NCBI GenBank assembly: GCA_037349315.1
Contig: JBAIAC010000007.1
Location: 7,006,001-7,070,000 of the forward strand
DNA: 64,000 nt
From: Chelydra serpentina
Lineage: Eukaryota > Chordata > Testudines > Chelydridae
Direction: 5' to 3'
The notes beneath the pieces were generated by a model, which saw only the letters and a program-made list of their open reading frames with translations, searched no databases and was not told the DNA's origin. Position numbers and translations under genes: made by a program. Below are positions 11,400-22,214 of this stretch, piece after piece. Positions within the stretch are counted from its first letter, which is position 1; every line of letters begins with the position of its first letter.

Positions 11400-11655
11400 G
11401 GTCTATATGGGGCCTTAAGTGCGAAGGTGGGGCGGGAACACACGTATATGTTAACTGAGTGTTAGGAGTGACCAGGGCTTGGTTGGGACCAGTGAGCCCC
11501 CACGGACATTAACACATAAATACGGTGAGGAGTAGGAATGGCGGCGGCAGGCAACGCCCATCACCCCCATGAAAAACTCCTCGCGGCCCACACATGTCCC
11601 GGGGGAGATCCAGCCCGCTGCCTGGGCGAAGCCAGAGTCAGGCCCCTAGGGGCCC
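11400..11655 (+). promoter_or_regulatory. Outer CpG-rich piece separated from the island by the provirus
   Basis: The CpG-containing stretch, including 'ggaatggcggcggcaggcaa' at 11535, ends exactly at the left LTR. The GC-rich sequence resumes right after the right LTR at 17650. The provirus therefore probably split what was once continuous sequence upstream of PCNX4. Whether this part has promoter activity cannot be told. Confidence 0.4.
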
Positions 11656-12124
11656 TGTTAGCTAAGCAAGGCCCCTGTCATAAAATAGCAAGGCCCTGTT
11701 ATAAAATTAAGCGAGGCCTCTGTCATAAAAATGCTCCCTAATCTCTTAGCAATAAACTCTTCTGGCCTTGCTGTGGCCTTGCACTAAATCCGTTTATCTT
11801 ACACAAATATCCTTGCATCGGCTTTTTCTGTCCCCCTGCTTAAATTGAGTAACTATAAGAAACCAGTTTGAGCAGGATAGCCTGGAATGAGATTGTAGTG
11901 CCCTCTTTGTCTGTCTTCCTATATATGTTGGTGCTCGTCGTGAATAAAGTTGCCACACTCCTCCACAGAGGCTAGCTGCGGAGGGAGTTGTGTGCCCTTT
12001 GATCAAAGCTTCTGGGACTCAGTGTTTTTCTTACATGGCTTCTGAGAGCTTGTGAGCTACAGTCCAACTCCACATCACCCAGTGTTGGGATGGTGAGTAA
12101 GGACAAGCTGATTTTTACCTAACA
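11656..12124 (+). repeat. 5' LTR of the provirus
   Basis: It is 469 bp and shares TG...CA ends with the 3' LTR. A TATA-like box is at 11920-11926, an AATAAA at 11943-11948 (another at 11750), and a consensus splice donor (G|GTGAGTAAG) near 12092. Comparison by eye with the 3' LTR shows about ten substitutions and one 11-bp duplication (ctgtggccttg, near 11771) found only here. Confidence 0.92.
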
Positions 12125-12127
12125 ATT

Positions 12128-12145
12128 TGGGGGCTGGTCCGGGAT
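12128..12145 (+). promoter_or_regulatory. Retroviral primer-binding site, tRNA-Pro type
   Basis: Three bases after the LTR, the 18-mer TGGGGGCTGGTCCGGGAT differs at one position from the well-known proline tRNA primer site of gammaretroviruses. This fixes the LTR end and supports the class I assignment. Confidence 0.9.
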
Positions 12146-12296
12146 CCTTCTGGTGCGGCTCCTCTGTCTGGCGGTTGGTTCACTCTTTCTCAGACTGGCA
12201 GGCACCACGGGAGATTTCTCCCAGTCACTCTGAGATCCAGGGGTGGACTGCCGGACTGCAGGATAAGTGTCAGTTGGAAAGCTCCTGTCAGACGCC

Positions 12297-13855
12297 ATGG
12301 GGCAAGGGATTAGTGTCCCTGTTGGGAGCCCTTTGGGCATTATGAATAAATTGTGGGATGAAGGAAAATTGCCGGTCGAAAAGGGAATGACTAAAAGGAA
12401 ATTGTACACTCTGTGTGTGACAGCCTGGACTGGATATACTGCAGTATTGGCCAATCCGGAGGAACGGTGGCCTATGTATGGGTCTTGTGAGCAGGCTGCC
12501 TTAAGGGGAGTAAGGGGCCAACTCAAAGACAACCATCCGTGACAGTTGGATTATTGGTATTGTTGGGATTTTGCAGAGGGACTGTGGAAATCTGTAAAGA
12601 TAATGGTAGTCCGATCCTCTTCCAAGGAGGATATCCCTCCCCCAAGTTATTTTAATGAAGACTGTAAGCCATGGCGTGTTTTAGATCGCCATTTGATTCC
12701 TTCCGCCCCTGCCCCAATGTATCCTTCCCTTGAGGGCGCTCCTCAGGGGTCAGAAGTGCTTTTGCCGGTCTCCCGTTCGGAGTCTGACAAAACGGGATGG
12801 GAAGAAGGGGGAGACTCCTCTCCGGACAGAATGATCACTCGTAGTGTGGCAGAGGGGCTACGACAACGAGAATTGCAGAATAAAATTAAAGAAGCTCTGG
12901 AGCGAAGTAGTCCTAAGAGACCCCCCCCTCCAAATGCCTCTTCAGGTATATGATCAGCCTTTTCTGGGTACTGATGGTGTTTTGCAGCATGCTAATATTG
13001 TTGAAACAAAAGGATGGCTTGAATGGGATCTTAAGGAATGGGGAAGGCTGGCAGGGACTTTCGGAGATAAGCCTCAGAGGATTTTAGAATTAGTGGAATG
13101 ATTGTTTACAAGTCATAATCCTACTTATGCAGATGTTTACCAGTTGTTAGATAGGGTTTTGACAGGACAGGAGAGAAGTAGATTGTGGACGGCAGAAAGA
13201 GAATGGGGTGATGTGGACCCCGGGAATGTTGTTTGGATGAATAGACGGACTGATGTGGCTCAGTGGGGCCCACAGGAATGGATAGAGGCTAGAAGAACTC
13301 AGCTAAGAACAGACAAGGAAAGATTGTTGGGCAGACTGAGAGACATAGCTCACCGCCCACCTAATCAGGTTAAATTCCTGCAAATTCGGCAGGAACCCGA
13401 TGAACCCCCCAGACAATTCTGGTCGTGGTTATTGGAGGGGGCTCGGATGTTCACCCAGCTGAACTCTGAGAGAAGGGAGGATCATCCTACCCTTATTTCA
13501 CATTTTGTGACTCAGTTCTTGCCCCCTATACGGGACTATTTATTTGAATTTCCGCCCTGGGTGGGGTGGTGAGTCTGTCAGCTCAGTATTGGATGTAGCT
13601 GACTTTGCATGGGAAATGGAGAAAGAGTGTAGCAAAAAGGATAGGAAGGAGGAGTATAAGCTGATGGCTTTAGCCTTCCATGGTGGCCGTGGGGGTGCTC
13701 GCGGACGTAGTCGAGGCAGAGGATTTCAGGGTACTAGAGGGAGAGGATCTTGGCTGCCCCAGCCCTCGGGAAATTGTTTCCAGTGCGGACAACTGGGTCA
13801 TTTTAGACGCGATTGCCCCTGGGGACCTGGGGACGCTCAGGTGGCTCGGCTGTAG
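12297..13855 (+). pseudogene. ERV gag remnant (MA-p12-CA-NC)
   Basis: The ATG at 12297 begins MGQGIS, the Gly-2 myristoylation start of gammaretroviral matrix. A TGA at 12540 interrupts matrix in frame. A region with PPxY-like and YPxL-like late-domain motifs runs to a stop near 12953. Capsid continues in another frame (about 12900-13572, with an internal TGA at 13099) and includes a block resembling the major homology region around 'RQEPDEPPRQF'. The nucleocapsid, in a third frame, has an Arg-Gly-rich stretch and one zinc knuckle, CX2CX4HX4C, near 13775-13816. Two frame changes and two early stops make it non-functional. Confidence 0.88.
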
Positions 13856-13984
13856 CTGTTAATAATTATGCCGAAGAGCTCAACCAATTCTTCAAGCCTG
13901 GATAAACTACAAAGGACAACAACACCGCAAGTGATGGTGCCCCTGGGACGAAGGCGACATTCTGACGGTCTTATCTCTTTAATG

Positions 13985-14350
13985 TCTTTAGCAGGCTCCC
14001 TTCTCTCCTACTAAGGAGCCTTGGTTAACCCTTTCAGTTCAAGGTTTCTCTGTATCTTTTCTTATGGACACAGGGGCTACCTTTTCACTTTTAAACCATG
14101 CCCCCCCCCTTCGTGGTTATCTCCTGAGGTAAAAACTGCAACGGGGGGGGGGGTGGAGGGAAATCTGCAAACTCTTGGGCTTACTTTGCCTTTGAATGTT
14201 GTTTTTGCTAATAAGTGTTTTTCTCACTGTTTTCTTTTTTCCCCAGCCTGCCCTTTCCCCTTGATGGGTCGAGATTTACTTTGTAAACTTGAGGCCACTT
14301 TAACCTGCATTCCTGGGGGGGGGGGGGGGCTTACTGATGAGTTTATTGCA
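13985..14350 (+). pseudogene. ERV protease remnant
   Basis: The active-site DTGA is encoded at 14067-14078 within 'LMDTGATFS', and the C-terminal 'GRDLLCKLEA' block follows after a frame change at a G-run near 14141-14150. Two long G-runs (about 14141-14150 and 14318-14328) lie where the frame breaks. The role in a live virus would be cleavage of the Gag-Pol precursor. Confidence 0.8.
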
Positions 14351-14357
14351 GGGAAGG

Positions 14358-14631
14358 TTTCAGTGTAGTGGCTGTGTTGGTCTGTGTCAGCAAAAGAAAA
14401 CAAGAAAAATACCTGTGGCACCTTAGAGACTAACAAATCTATTGCAGCATAAGCTTTCGGATGCATGGAATGGAACAGACAGTGAACAGATATTTATACA
14501 TTCAAAGAAATATGGGAAGGTGGAAGTGCCTATACCAACGTTAAGAGGCTACTTAATTGAAAGGAAATAAATGCAATTAAGGTAATGACCGAGCCATCCA
14601 CGGTCAATATTCAAGCCTGAGGTAATGGTTA
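14358..14631 (-). mobile_element. Penelope-like insertion inside ERV pol
   Basis: It begins 'tttcagtgtagtggctgtgt' and keeps the 'gtggcaccttagagactaac' and 'cataagctttcgg' blocks, but diverges clearly from the other copies in the window and is shorter. It is flanked by an identical 9-bp sequence, cagggaagg (14349-14357 and 14632-14640), which reads as the target-site duplication. It separates protease from reverse transcriptase and must be younger than the provirus. Confidence 0.72.
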
Positions 14632-15720
14632 CAGGGAAGGAACACTCCTCCCAAAGAAAAGAATGTTTCTTCCCCCTCGCCCCCCAGATTTGGCAGGCCT
14701 GCCGCCGTCCCTGTGGGGAACCTCAAACACTGATGTGGGACTGCTCCTCTCCGTGGAGCCTGTCAGCATCCAGGTCAAGGCCTCCTTGCTTCCCCCATCT
14801 GTTCCCGAGTATCCCTTATTTTTAAAAGCTAGGGAAGGTATACGCCTTATTGTAGAAGGATTTGTAAAGCAGGGCCTTGTTAAGGCCCAATGCTCCCCAT
14901 GCAACACTCCTATTCTTCCTGTCAAAAAAGCTACCCAAGAAGGAGGGAGACCCCGTGGAGTGGCGTTTTGTTCAGGACTTATGGCTGGGCACTAGGTATG
15001 TCGTTCCCCTCCACGCCGTGGTGCCGGGATCTGGCCACCATTATCAGCCAGATGCCCTGGGATGCCCAATGGTTTACTGCTATTGCCCTAAAATCAGCCT
15101 CTTTTAGCATCCCTGTCCAACCCTGACTCTCAGTACCTCTTCGGATTCATCTGGAAGGGCCAATCCTACGTGTGGCAGCGCCTGCCTCAGGGGTTTTGAG
15201 ACAGCCTGACTATATTCAGCCAATGCCTCTGCCGCAACCTGGAGGGGTTCTCCAGTCCCACGGATCAACTTTGGTCCTATACGTGGATGACATTCTGGTG
15301 GGGCCATTGTGACCAGGAAGCCCTCCGTCAGGACGGTAAGGCCCTTTTACTTTCCTTACACTCCTGGGGACTCTCAACGGGTACGCTATTTGGGATTCAT
15401 CCTGACCCCTGCGGGCCAACAGAGGGATCCAGCCCGCATTCCGGCCATTCAGCGGTGCCCGTTACCTTCTACCAAGAAGCAGCTGCGGGGGTTTCTCAGA
15501 CTCATTGGCTTCTGCCGCCCATGGCTGCCATCCATGTTGAGCAAACCCCTCCATGCACTCACTTCTAACTCGGCCCCGAAACCTTTGCAATGGTCTCCGG
15601 AGACTGTTCAAGCATTTGATTTCCTTACAGTGTTGCCACTTCCATGTCCCGCAGACCCCCCAACTACACCAAGACGTGCCACCTGTTTGTACATGGGGGG
15701 GGGGGGGGTGACTAGTGGAG
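14632..15720 (+). pseudogene. ERV reverse transcriptase remnant
   Basis: The N-terminal part (14760-14940) shows the typical gammaretroviral 'EYPLFLKAREGI' and 'VKKATQEGG' blocks. After a frame change, 'WRFVQDL' follows, and the catalytic YVDD lies at 15280-15291. Thumb and connection follow in the frame of 15309-15836 ('VRYLGFILTPAGQQRD', 'LRGFLRLIGFCRPWL'). Several frame changes break it; a G-run sits at 15697. Confidence 0.85.
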
Positions 15721-15837
15721 TCCTTACCCAGATGAGCGGACCCCACCGCTTCCCAGTGGCATTCTACTCACAGGCAATTGTCCCGGTGGCCCAGGGAACA
15801 CCCTCCTGCACTCGCATATTGGTGGCAGGGGTTTGAC

Positions 15838-16045
15838 GCGCCCCTCGTCAATCTGGACCTCATCCTCTTCACGGACGGGAGCCCCTTCTACTCCGAGGGA
15901 CAGCGCTTCACCGGCTACGCTGTGATCTCTCCGTGGGACGTCATCGAGGCAGCCTCCCACTAGGCAACTGGGGAGCCCAAGCAGCTGAGCTTTATGCCCT
16001 GGCCCGAGCATGCCAGCTGGCAATAGCGGCTTTCCCTACAGCGTA
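15838..16045 (+). pseudogene. ERV RNase H remnant, truncated
   Basis: 'LILFTDGSPFYSEG' carries the first catalytic Asp of retroviral RNase H. After a frame change, 'AQAAELYALARACQLA' carries the Glu-containing helix. The sequence then jumps near 16040 straight to the integrase core, so the end of RNase H and the beginning of integrase are missing. Confidence 0.8.
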
Positions 16046-16720
16046 CTGTACCGCCTCCACCTTTGCCAAGATCCCCCTGCAGGACATCGTTCCCCGTTTT
16101 GGGGTTCCAACCAGCGTTGACTCTGTCGGAGGTGCACATTTCACCAGCCATTGTCCTTAAGCGCGTCGAGGAAGGATTAGGGATCAGTCACTCGTTCCAT
16201 ACCCCATACCACCCTCAGTCTAGCGGGAAAGTAGAGAGAGTGGATAGAGAACTTAAGACGGCTTTGTCTAAATATTGCCAGGAGACCGGGTTAAAATGGC
16301 CACAGGTACTTCCGATTGTTTTGTTTCACCTTTGTACACGCCCTACTTGAGTGTTGGGCCCCTCTCTCCCTTTGAATTGCTTTATGGGCATCCACCCACT
16401 AACGCTGGCTCGTTGCCCCGTGTTGGCATTTTACTATTGGGGGGGGGGAATCACATAACCGCTTCTCAGTTTCTCTCCTTACAGGCTCGCCCCCGTGCTC
16501 TCTGGAAAGCCTATCAGCTTTCCCAGACCGTGCCTCTGGAGGATCAAGTTCACCCGTTCCGGCCTGGTGCTTTCTATGGGCCAACAAGTTTGTTCGCAGT
16601 GACACCCTCCAGCCGAGGTTTACTGGACCCCACCAAGTGCTCCTGACAACTCAAACTGCTGTTTTCCTGGAAGGGCAGAAGTCCTGGATTCCTCACTCTC
16701 ACATCAAGCCAGCTGTAGTG
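16046..16720 (+). pseudogene. ERV integrase remnant lacking the zinc domain
   Basis: 'VPRFGVPTSVDSVGGAHF' carries the second catalytic Asp and 'YHPQSSGKVERV' the catalytic Glu of the DDE core. The N-terminal HHCC domain and first Asp are deleted. The C-terminal part ends in the 'HSHIKPA' block near 16705. Frame changes occur at about 16162 and 16345, and at a G-run near 16441. Confidence 0.85.
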
Positions 16721-16952
16721 GACCTCAGCAACGGACCAGCAGTGTCTGTCGCTCCCGCGGGTACCACAGCTGACCGGTGGATCTGCCAGCCCCTCTCAGA
16801 CACAAAACTAACATTATCAAAGCGAACGTTCCTCACATGAACGTCACTGACTCTCCTTGGACTGTACCCTCTAATTATTGGAACCTTGACACTGGACCTG
16901 GACTCTTAGTTTTCACATTGCTTTTAATTCCTTTGGTTATATTCCTGTTTGC

Positions 16953-17171
16953 TTGGTATACGGCAGGATGCAGATACTGGTATGGGTGGCCGGTGCACTT
17001 CTCTCTTTCCTCCCGGGTCCTGCGTATGGGCAAAGGGGACACGGGTGGAAGGGTAACAGTTTTCTAACTTTGATTTGTGCCATCATCCAGGGGCTTAATC
17101 GCCCTCGGTGTTGGGTTTGCTTTCACACCTCCACTTACTGCAGCTCTGGATACCTTAGGTCTCCAGGCTGC
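16953..17171 (+). pseudogene. ERV env scrap (leader and surface start only)
   Basis: A start codon is followed by a hydrophobic leader-like stretch ('ILVWVAGALLSFLPG') and a short segment with 'CWVC', reminiscent of the N-terminus of gammaretroviral surface protein. The frame then runs directly into the purine tract. The rest of the surface subunit and the whole transmembrane subunit are absent, so no envelope function is possible. Confidence 0.6.
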
Positions 17172-17172
17172 T

Positions 17173-17191
17173 GGGGGGGGGGGGGGGGGAT
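17173..17191 (+). promoter_or_regulatory. Polypurine tract before the 3' LTR
   Basis: A run of 17 G followed by A and T precedes the LTR start TGTTAG at 17192. This is the position of the retroviral plus-strand primer. The length of the G-run may be mis-assembled. Confidence 0.7.
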
Positions 17192-17649
17192 TGTTAGCTA
17201 AGCAAAGCCCCTGTCATAAAATAGCAAGGCCCTGTTATAAAATTAAGCAAGGCCTCCGTCATAAAAATGCTCCCTAATCTCTTAGCAATAAACTCTTCTG
17301 GCCTTGCACTAAATCCGTTTATCTTACACAAATATCCTTGCATCGGCTTTTTCTGTCCCCCTGCTTAAATTGAGTAACTATAAGAAACCAGTTTGAGCAG
17401 GATAGCCTGGAATGAGATTGTAGTGCCCTCTTTGTCTGTCTTCCTATATATGTTGGTGCTCGTCGTGAATAAAGTTGCCACACTCCTCCACAGCGGCTAG
17501 CTGCGGAGGGAGTTGTGTGCCCTTTGATCAAAGCTTCTGGGACTCAGTGTGTTTCTTACATGGCTTCTGACAGCTTATGAGCTACAGTCCAACTCCGCAT
17601 CACCCGGTGTTGGGACGGTGAGTAAGGACAAGCTGATTTTTACCTAACA
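17192..17649 (+). repeat. 3' LTR of the provirus
   Basis: It is 458 bp and collinear with the 5' LTR apart from the 11-bp duplication there. TATA-like box at 17445-17451, AATAAA at 17468-17473, and a near-perfect donor G|GTGAGTAAG with its GT at 17618-17619. It ends about 290 bp before the presumed PCNX4 exon 1 donor, in the same orientation. Confidence 0.92.
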
Positions 17650-18350
17650 GCCCCCTTGCGACCAACGGCAGCAGAGGGAGCAGCGCTGCCCTGTGTCGGC
17701 CCTACAAGACCAGCACGAGCTAAACCCCCCCCCCCCAGGCGGTAAACCGCCCGCGCGCAGGAGCCGCCGTTCGTGCCGCCCCCGCGGACGCAGCCTGGGA
17801 CTAACCCCTCCGGCCACGCTGCTGCCAAGGTGCGGCGCGCGCGGCGGGCGGCCCGGGGCCGTTGCCCGTGGCGGCGCGGGAGGCAGGGCCGGTTCCCCGG
17901 AGGGAGGGCTGCGTCAGGCGGGAAAATGGCGGCGGCTGTGAGTGGCAGGGCGGGAGGGGGACGTAGCTCGCTCCGTCAGCGCGCGGGGCCGGGAGCCCAG
18001 CGCCGCCGCCGAGAGAGCAAGAGCGGCCCCTGCCGCCGCGTCTGAACCCCGCGCCCCCTCTTCGCGGCAGCGGCCTCGGCAGAGCGGGAGGGATCCCCCG
18101 CCAGGCGCTGCCCGCCTCGGTTGGGCTCCCTGTGGAAACCCCCGGGGGCGGAGCAGCGGGATTCGGGCCCGCGAGCCGCTGCTGGGGCTCCGCCGTCGCT
18201 CTGCACGGGGCTCGCCCCGCCCGACGCTGGGCAGCCCGCGCTGCCCCCAGGTACGCGGCTTCCCGAGAGGCGCGGCCCGGGCTGCGCTGCCCTCGGGGCT
18301 GAGCCCCGCACGCGGCAGCCTGGAGCGCTCCCCACGCCCGGGCCCCCTGA
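17650..18350 (+). promoter_or_regulatory. PCNX4: CpG-island promoter of PCNX4
   Basis: A dense CpG stretch of about 700 bp with no TATA box. It contains AAAATGGCGGC at 17923-17933, the YY1-type element common at transcription starts of housekeeping genes, immediately followed by a splice donor at 17938. It is the only CpG island in the window, on the correct side of PCNX4 and facing it. The long open frames across it on both strands (for example 17801-18601) are composition artefacts. Confidence 0.8.
17840..17937 (+). other. PCNX4: PCNX4 exon 1, probable non-coding
   Basis: The donor GCT|GTGAGT follows the YY1-type element directly, and the next exon begins at 22881 with acceptor CTACAG. The 5' limit is a guess. 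An ATG inside the YY1 element would give a 14-codon upstream frame spanning the splice and ending at 22913, before the main start. The known family has a non-coding first exon. Confidence 0.5.
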
Positions 18351-19302
18351 AATGAGCTGGGCGAGAGACTCTGAGGCGCTTGGGGTGTCAGGCTCGCCAG
18401 CCCCCCGAGGTCCGAGCTGGGGGGCGGCCTCAATCTCCACAGGGGCCGAGCCCCAGGGCTGGTTCGAGAGCCTAGAAGTGCCGGGGTTTGTGTGGGTTTG
18501 TAGGGGCTGAGTGGCCGCTGCAGACATAGTCCTGGGTGAGGAACCTGTTGCGCTGGGCGCTGTACAAACACGGAACAGACCGTGCCTTCCCCGAAGGACA
18601 TTTGGGATGCTGCTGTGGGAGCTGAGAGGGGGGTGTGACTGCTGGCCCTAGGACTAAGCCTTTGATGTACCCCGGGCGTTGCACTTCAACTAAAACAAAC
18701 TTGACCTTCTCTTTCTTAGCTTTTAGTACAAAGGCTGTGTAACTTGTAGGTGACCCTTGATCTGACAAGAGGTTTGTGTGTATGCAGATATGGAGCTGTA
18801 GTGTTAGATAACAATCTTCCAAAATTGTCAGGATCAGTTGCTAATCCAAGCACAAAATCTACTTCTGATTTTAGGGTTTTGTATTGCCACCTCCTCATCC
18901 TGGTATCTGAGCACCTTCTCTGAAAATGTCATAGCAGTAATTAAGCCCTTAGTGGACTTCATGAAGTCTCTCAGGATTAAAAGTCTGCTTGGGGGTAAGG
19001 GTGTGCTTATTTTTTATTTATTTGTTTGGTTGATCTTCTTGACTGATAGTTTCATGTGATGAGAGGTGTTGAGTATTGTGGCCTGGCTTGTACTAAGCAG
19101 ATAGTTACAATTTTAATTTATTGTGAATATAACTTTTAAATAGCCCCAAGCCTTATATGACATCATTTAACAAATGAAAATTATACAAATATAACCCTAT
19201 GGTTTGCTGTGAAATATTAGAAGTAAGCATTCATCCACCTCACCCTTTCAGCTTCTCCAAGAAATTTAAAGCTGCACTTAATGATCTAAGTCCTGTAGCG
19301 GA

Positions 19303-19520
19303 AGGATGGCCTCATACATAGAGCACTAGTTTGGGACTTGGGAGATCAGGATTCATGTCCTGACTCCACCAATAACTTCCTATGTGACCTTGGTCAAGTC
19401 TCTGTGCCTCTGTTCTCCATCTGTAAAATAAGGATAACACGTCTACCTCAGAGGGATATTGTGAGGATAAACACCATAAAAGATGTAATGGTGTTCAGAT
19501 AATGGGGATGATATAAGCAA
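19303..19520 (+). repeat. tRNA-derived SINE (MIR-like)
   Basis: The order 'gatggcctcatacatagagc', 'gatcaggattcatgtcc', 'gaccttggtcaagtctctgt', 'ccatctgtaaaataaggat' and 'tgtgaggataaacac' matches the head, core and tail landmarks of MIR/CORE-type amniote SINEs. It is on the plus strand inside PCNX4 intron 1. Confidence 0.65.
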
Positions 19521-22214
19521 CTGCAAAATATATGTGTAGAACTACCCTGGTTATGCCCGGTTGTTGTTGTTTGTATTATAGGAGTACCTAGGGGTCTATT
19601 GTGCTAGTACAAACGGAACAATAGGCTGCAACCCCCCAAAGATCTTACAATCAAAGTATAGGACAAGGGACAACAGATCAGGGGAGTACAATGAGACAAT
19701 ATTGATCAGTATGATAAGCAGGAGTGTTAGCACCCCAGTGGTCTATCTATTGTCAATTTTTTTGTAGGCATTAAAGCAAAGGAGACTAATGAGGTAGCTT
19801 TGCAGATATTTTGTGAGATACTTCTCCCAGATGAGGGACAGCATGGGAGAAAACACACAGGTGCTTGTTTGACAATTTAACAAATGACATTATGGGCTGA
19901 TCAGAGGTGGGAGTTGATGCTTCAGTTATGAAAGAGAAAATAGCAGGGCTTTGGAGCGGAGCGCAGAGCAGTAGGTTTATGCCCAGAGCTAGAGCGGAGC
20001 AATTCAAAAATTTGATTGCTCCAAATCCCTGGAAAATAGGTAGGTTGGAGTTAGGCCCTAAGGGCTTTGAAAGTGAAGAAAGGTAGCTTATGTTTGATGT
20101 GACTGTTGTTACCCAGGCCAGCAGGGTAGCCAGGCAATGTGGTCAGCCTAGAACTGTCCACATACTTTAGAAATGCAAACTGAGGGCAGATCCTGCAAAC
20201 AGTTACTTTTGCTGGGACTCGTACAGAGGTAACTATAAGTACGTAAACTGCTGTTTGAAAATCTGGCACCAACATATTTATCAACTCAGAGGTCAGCTAG
20301 GGGTATTTAAGATTACATGGTTTCCCATATTTGTTGGGCTTAGTCTCTGATTTCTCTTATAAATATGTTTGCTTTTTTTTAATAGTGCCTTACAATGTTT
20401 GTGTTGTTTTGCATTGCACTGGGGTAGGAGGACTGTCTTGTTTATACACATAGATTTTAAATTTTACGCAAGTATGTCTATTATTTATGTAAAACTTGTA
20501 ATGTAAATATGTTTATTTAATAAATTATTGTTACATTTGTTTTATCAGTTAATATGTTGTTTATAGTTTAGCAAATATATACAGTACATAGAAACAAGAA
20601 TGCAGACTAAACTTGAAACAAATAACACCACTGTGGCAAAGCTAAAATCACAGCTGCCAGGGAAATTTTATATTAAAAAAAAAAAAAAAAGGTAAAACTT
20701 TCTTTGGTTTATGTTTCCTTTAAAACTAAATTTCTCTCCTTTACATGCCCCCACAATTTTTTACCTATCAAACTCTTTTTAACCTGGCACTGTTGCACAA
20801 ACAACACTTTAAAACATGCTATTTAATTTTATTTATAAGTTCCAGTGACTTCTGAGCAAGCTTAGAATGTACTTTTTTTTTAATGTACTTTTAGAACACT
20901 TTTACTATGGTGTGTCCATATTGCCTTTACAAACTGTAGAACTGATTGTAATGAATGCCCTATCCAGTATCTATCTGTATGATTGGGAATAGTTCCACAT
21001 TGCATTTTAGTTGCTTTCCGACATGATTGCTGTTTTCACCTCAGTTGCAAGAGAATGCAAATAACACAACAACATGCACAGTTACTACAGAAGAAAGAAA
21101 TGTACAGTACTATGTAGAGAGTGCTCTGTGTTATAAGGGCAGCAGATCAACAATACTTCATGGCTCTACATTTTATTACTGAGTATTATATATTAGGCTA
21201 AATCAATACCTTTTAGAGAAAATGCCAGTTATTGGCCAGTAACACTAATTTAGAATATCTGGGTGCCTCTCATTTCCATTATTTCTGACGGAATGTTGTG
21301 AAGCCCAGTGTATACTTGCAGACCATGTGACTGTTTCCTTGGTGAATGTAAACTGAATTGTGCACTAAAGCACTTACAAGTATTAAATATAGTAGTGAGA
21401 GGATACATGTCAGTGGCATTAGCACATTTGTTTCTCACTACACCTGTAGTGCTGTTAAAAATGGGGTGCAGTTTACTTGTCAGATAGAAGGCAGCTAGTA
21501 TAAAACACTTTCTGCATTAAATCTTCTAGCTACACCCACAGGTACCTTATTTAAAACAAAAATAGAGAGTCGCTACACAGTAGTTTTTTCTGAGTCCTGT
21601 TCTCTATCCAGGCCCTCAGACTGAGTACTCCTGTCTGTTGGCTCTAGATCCTTGCTTCTGTGATCAGTAAGATAAATGTGTGTTTTTCTTTATCGTTACG
21701 TTTCTAGACTACAAAGATATTCTCCTTTAAAGGTTTCCTTATCCTTTGAGTAATAATTCCTTTTGAATGTCTACCTACATTCACAGTTGTCCCAGAAAAA
21801 ATCCAAATGGAAGCAACAACCCTGTAAATGGTTTGCTGGCCTTGCTCATTCATATAATTAACAAGCATATGCTGAATACATGTTGTGCCTGTTACAATTA
21901 GGTCTTCAATTTTTTTCTCGCGCATTGCAGATGGGGAAGGGGGTATGTCAGCCAATGGCATTCATTGTCTACTTATTAAATTTTCAAACAAGCACCTTCT
22001 GCTTTCTCCCATGCTGTCCCTTGCTGTTGCATGGACCTCCCCATAAACATCCACAAAGCTACCTCATTGTACTCTTTAAAACTCTTGTTTGCCATGCCTA
22101 CAAAAATATTGACAACAATTAGGCTAGTGGTGTGCTGAGGCTACTGCCCATCCTGCTGACCAATATTGTCACATTGTTTACTTGTACTTCCCCATCTGTC
22201 TCTTATCTTATACT

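Larger units (their letters stand above)
11656..17649 (+). mobile_element. Class I endogenous retrovirus (gammaretrovirus-like), proviral
   Basis: A complete provirus frame of about 6.0 kb: two LTRs starting TGTTAG and ending CTAACA, a 4-bp target duplication GCCC on both sides (11652-11655 and 17650-17653), a proline-type primer-binding site, gag, pol, a short env scrap and a purine tract. Gag and pol motifs are of the gammaretroviral type, including a single-zinc-knuckle nucleocapsid. It is coding-dead through in-frame stops, frameshifts, an internal pol deletion, near-total env loss and a nested insertion. It lies in the same orientation as PCNX4, directly upstream of its CpG island. Confidence 0.92.

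Noticed and set aside
17801..18601. 266-residue minus-strand open frame and overlapping plus-strand frames in the CpG island
   Set aside because: Very high GC content removes stop codons in all frames. The frames overlap on both strands, are Arg/Pro/Gly/Ala-rich and show no domain.
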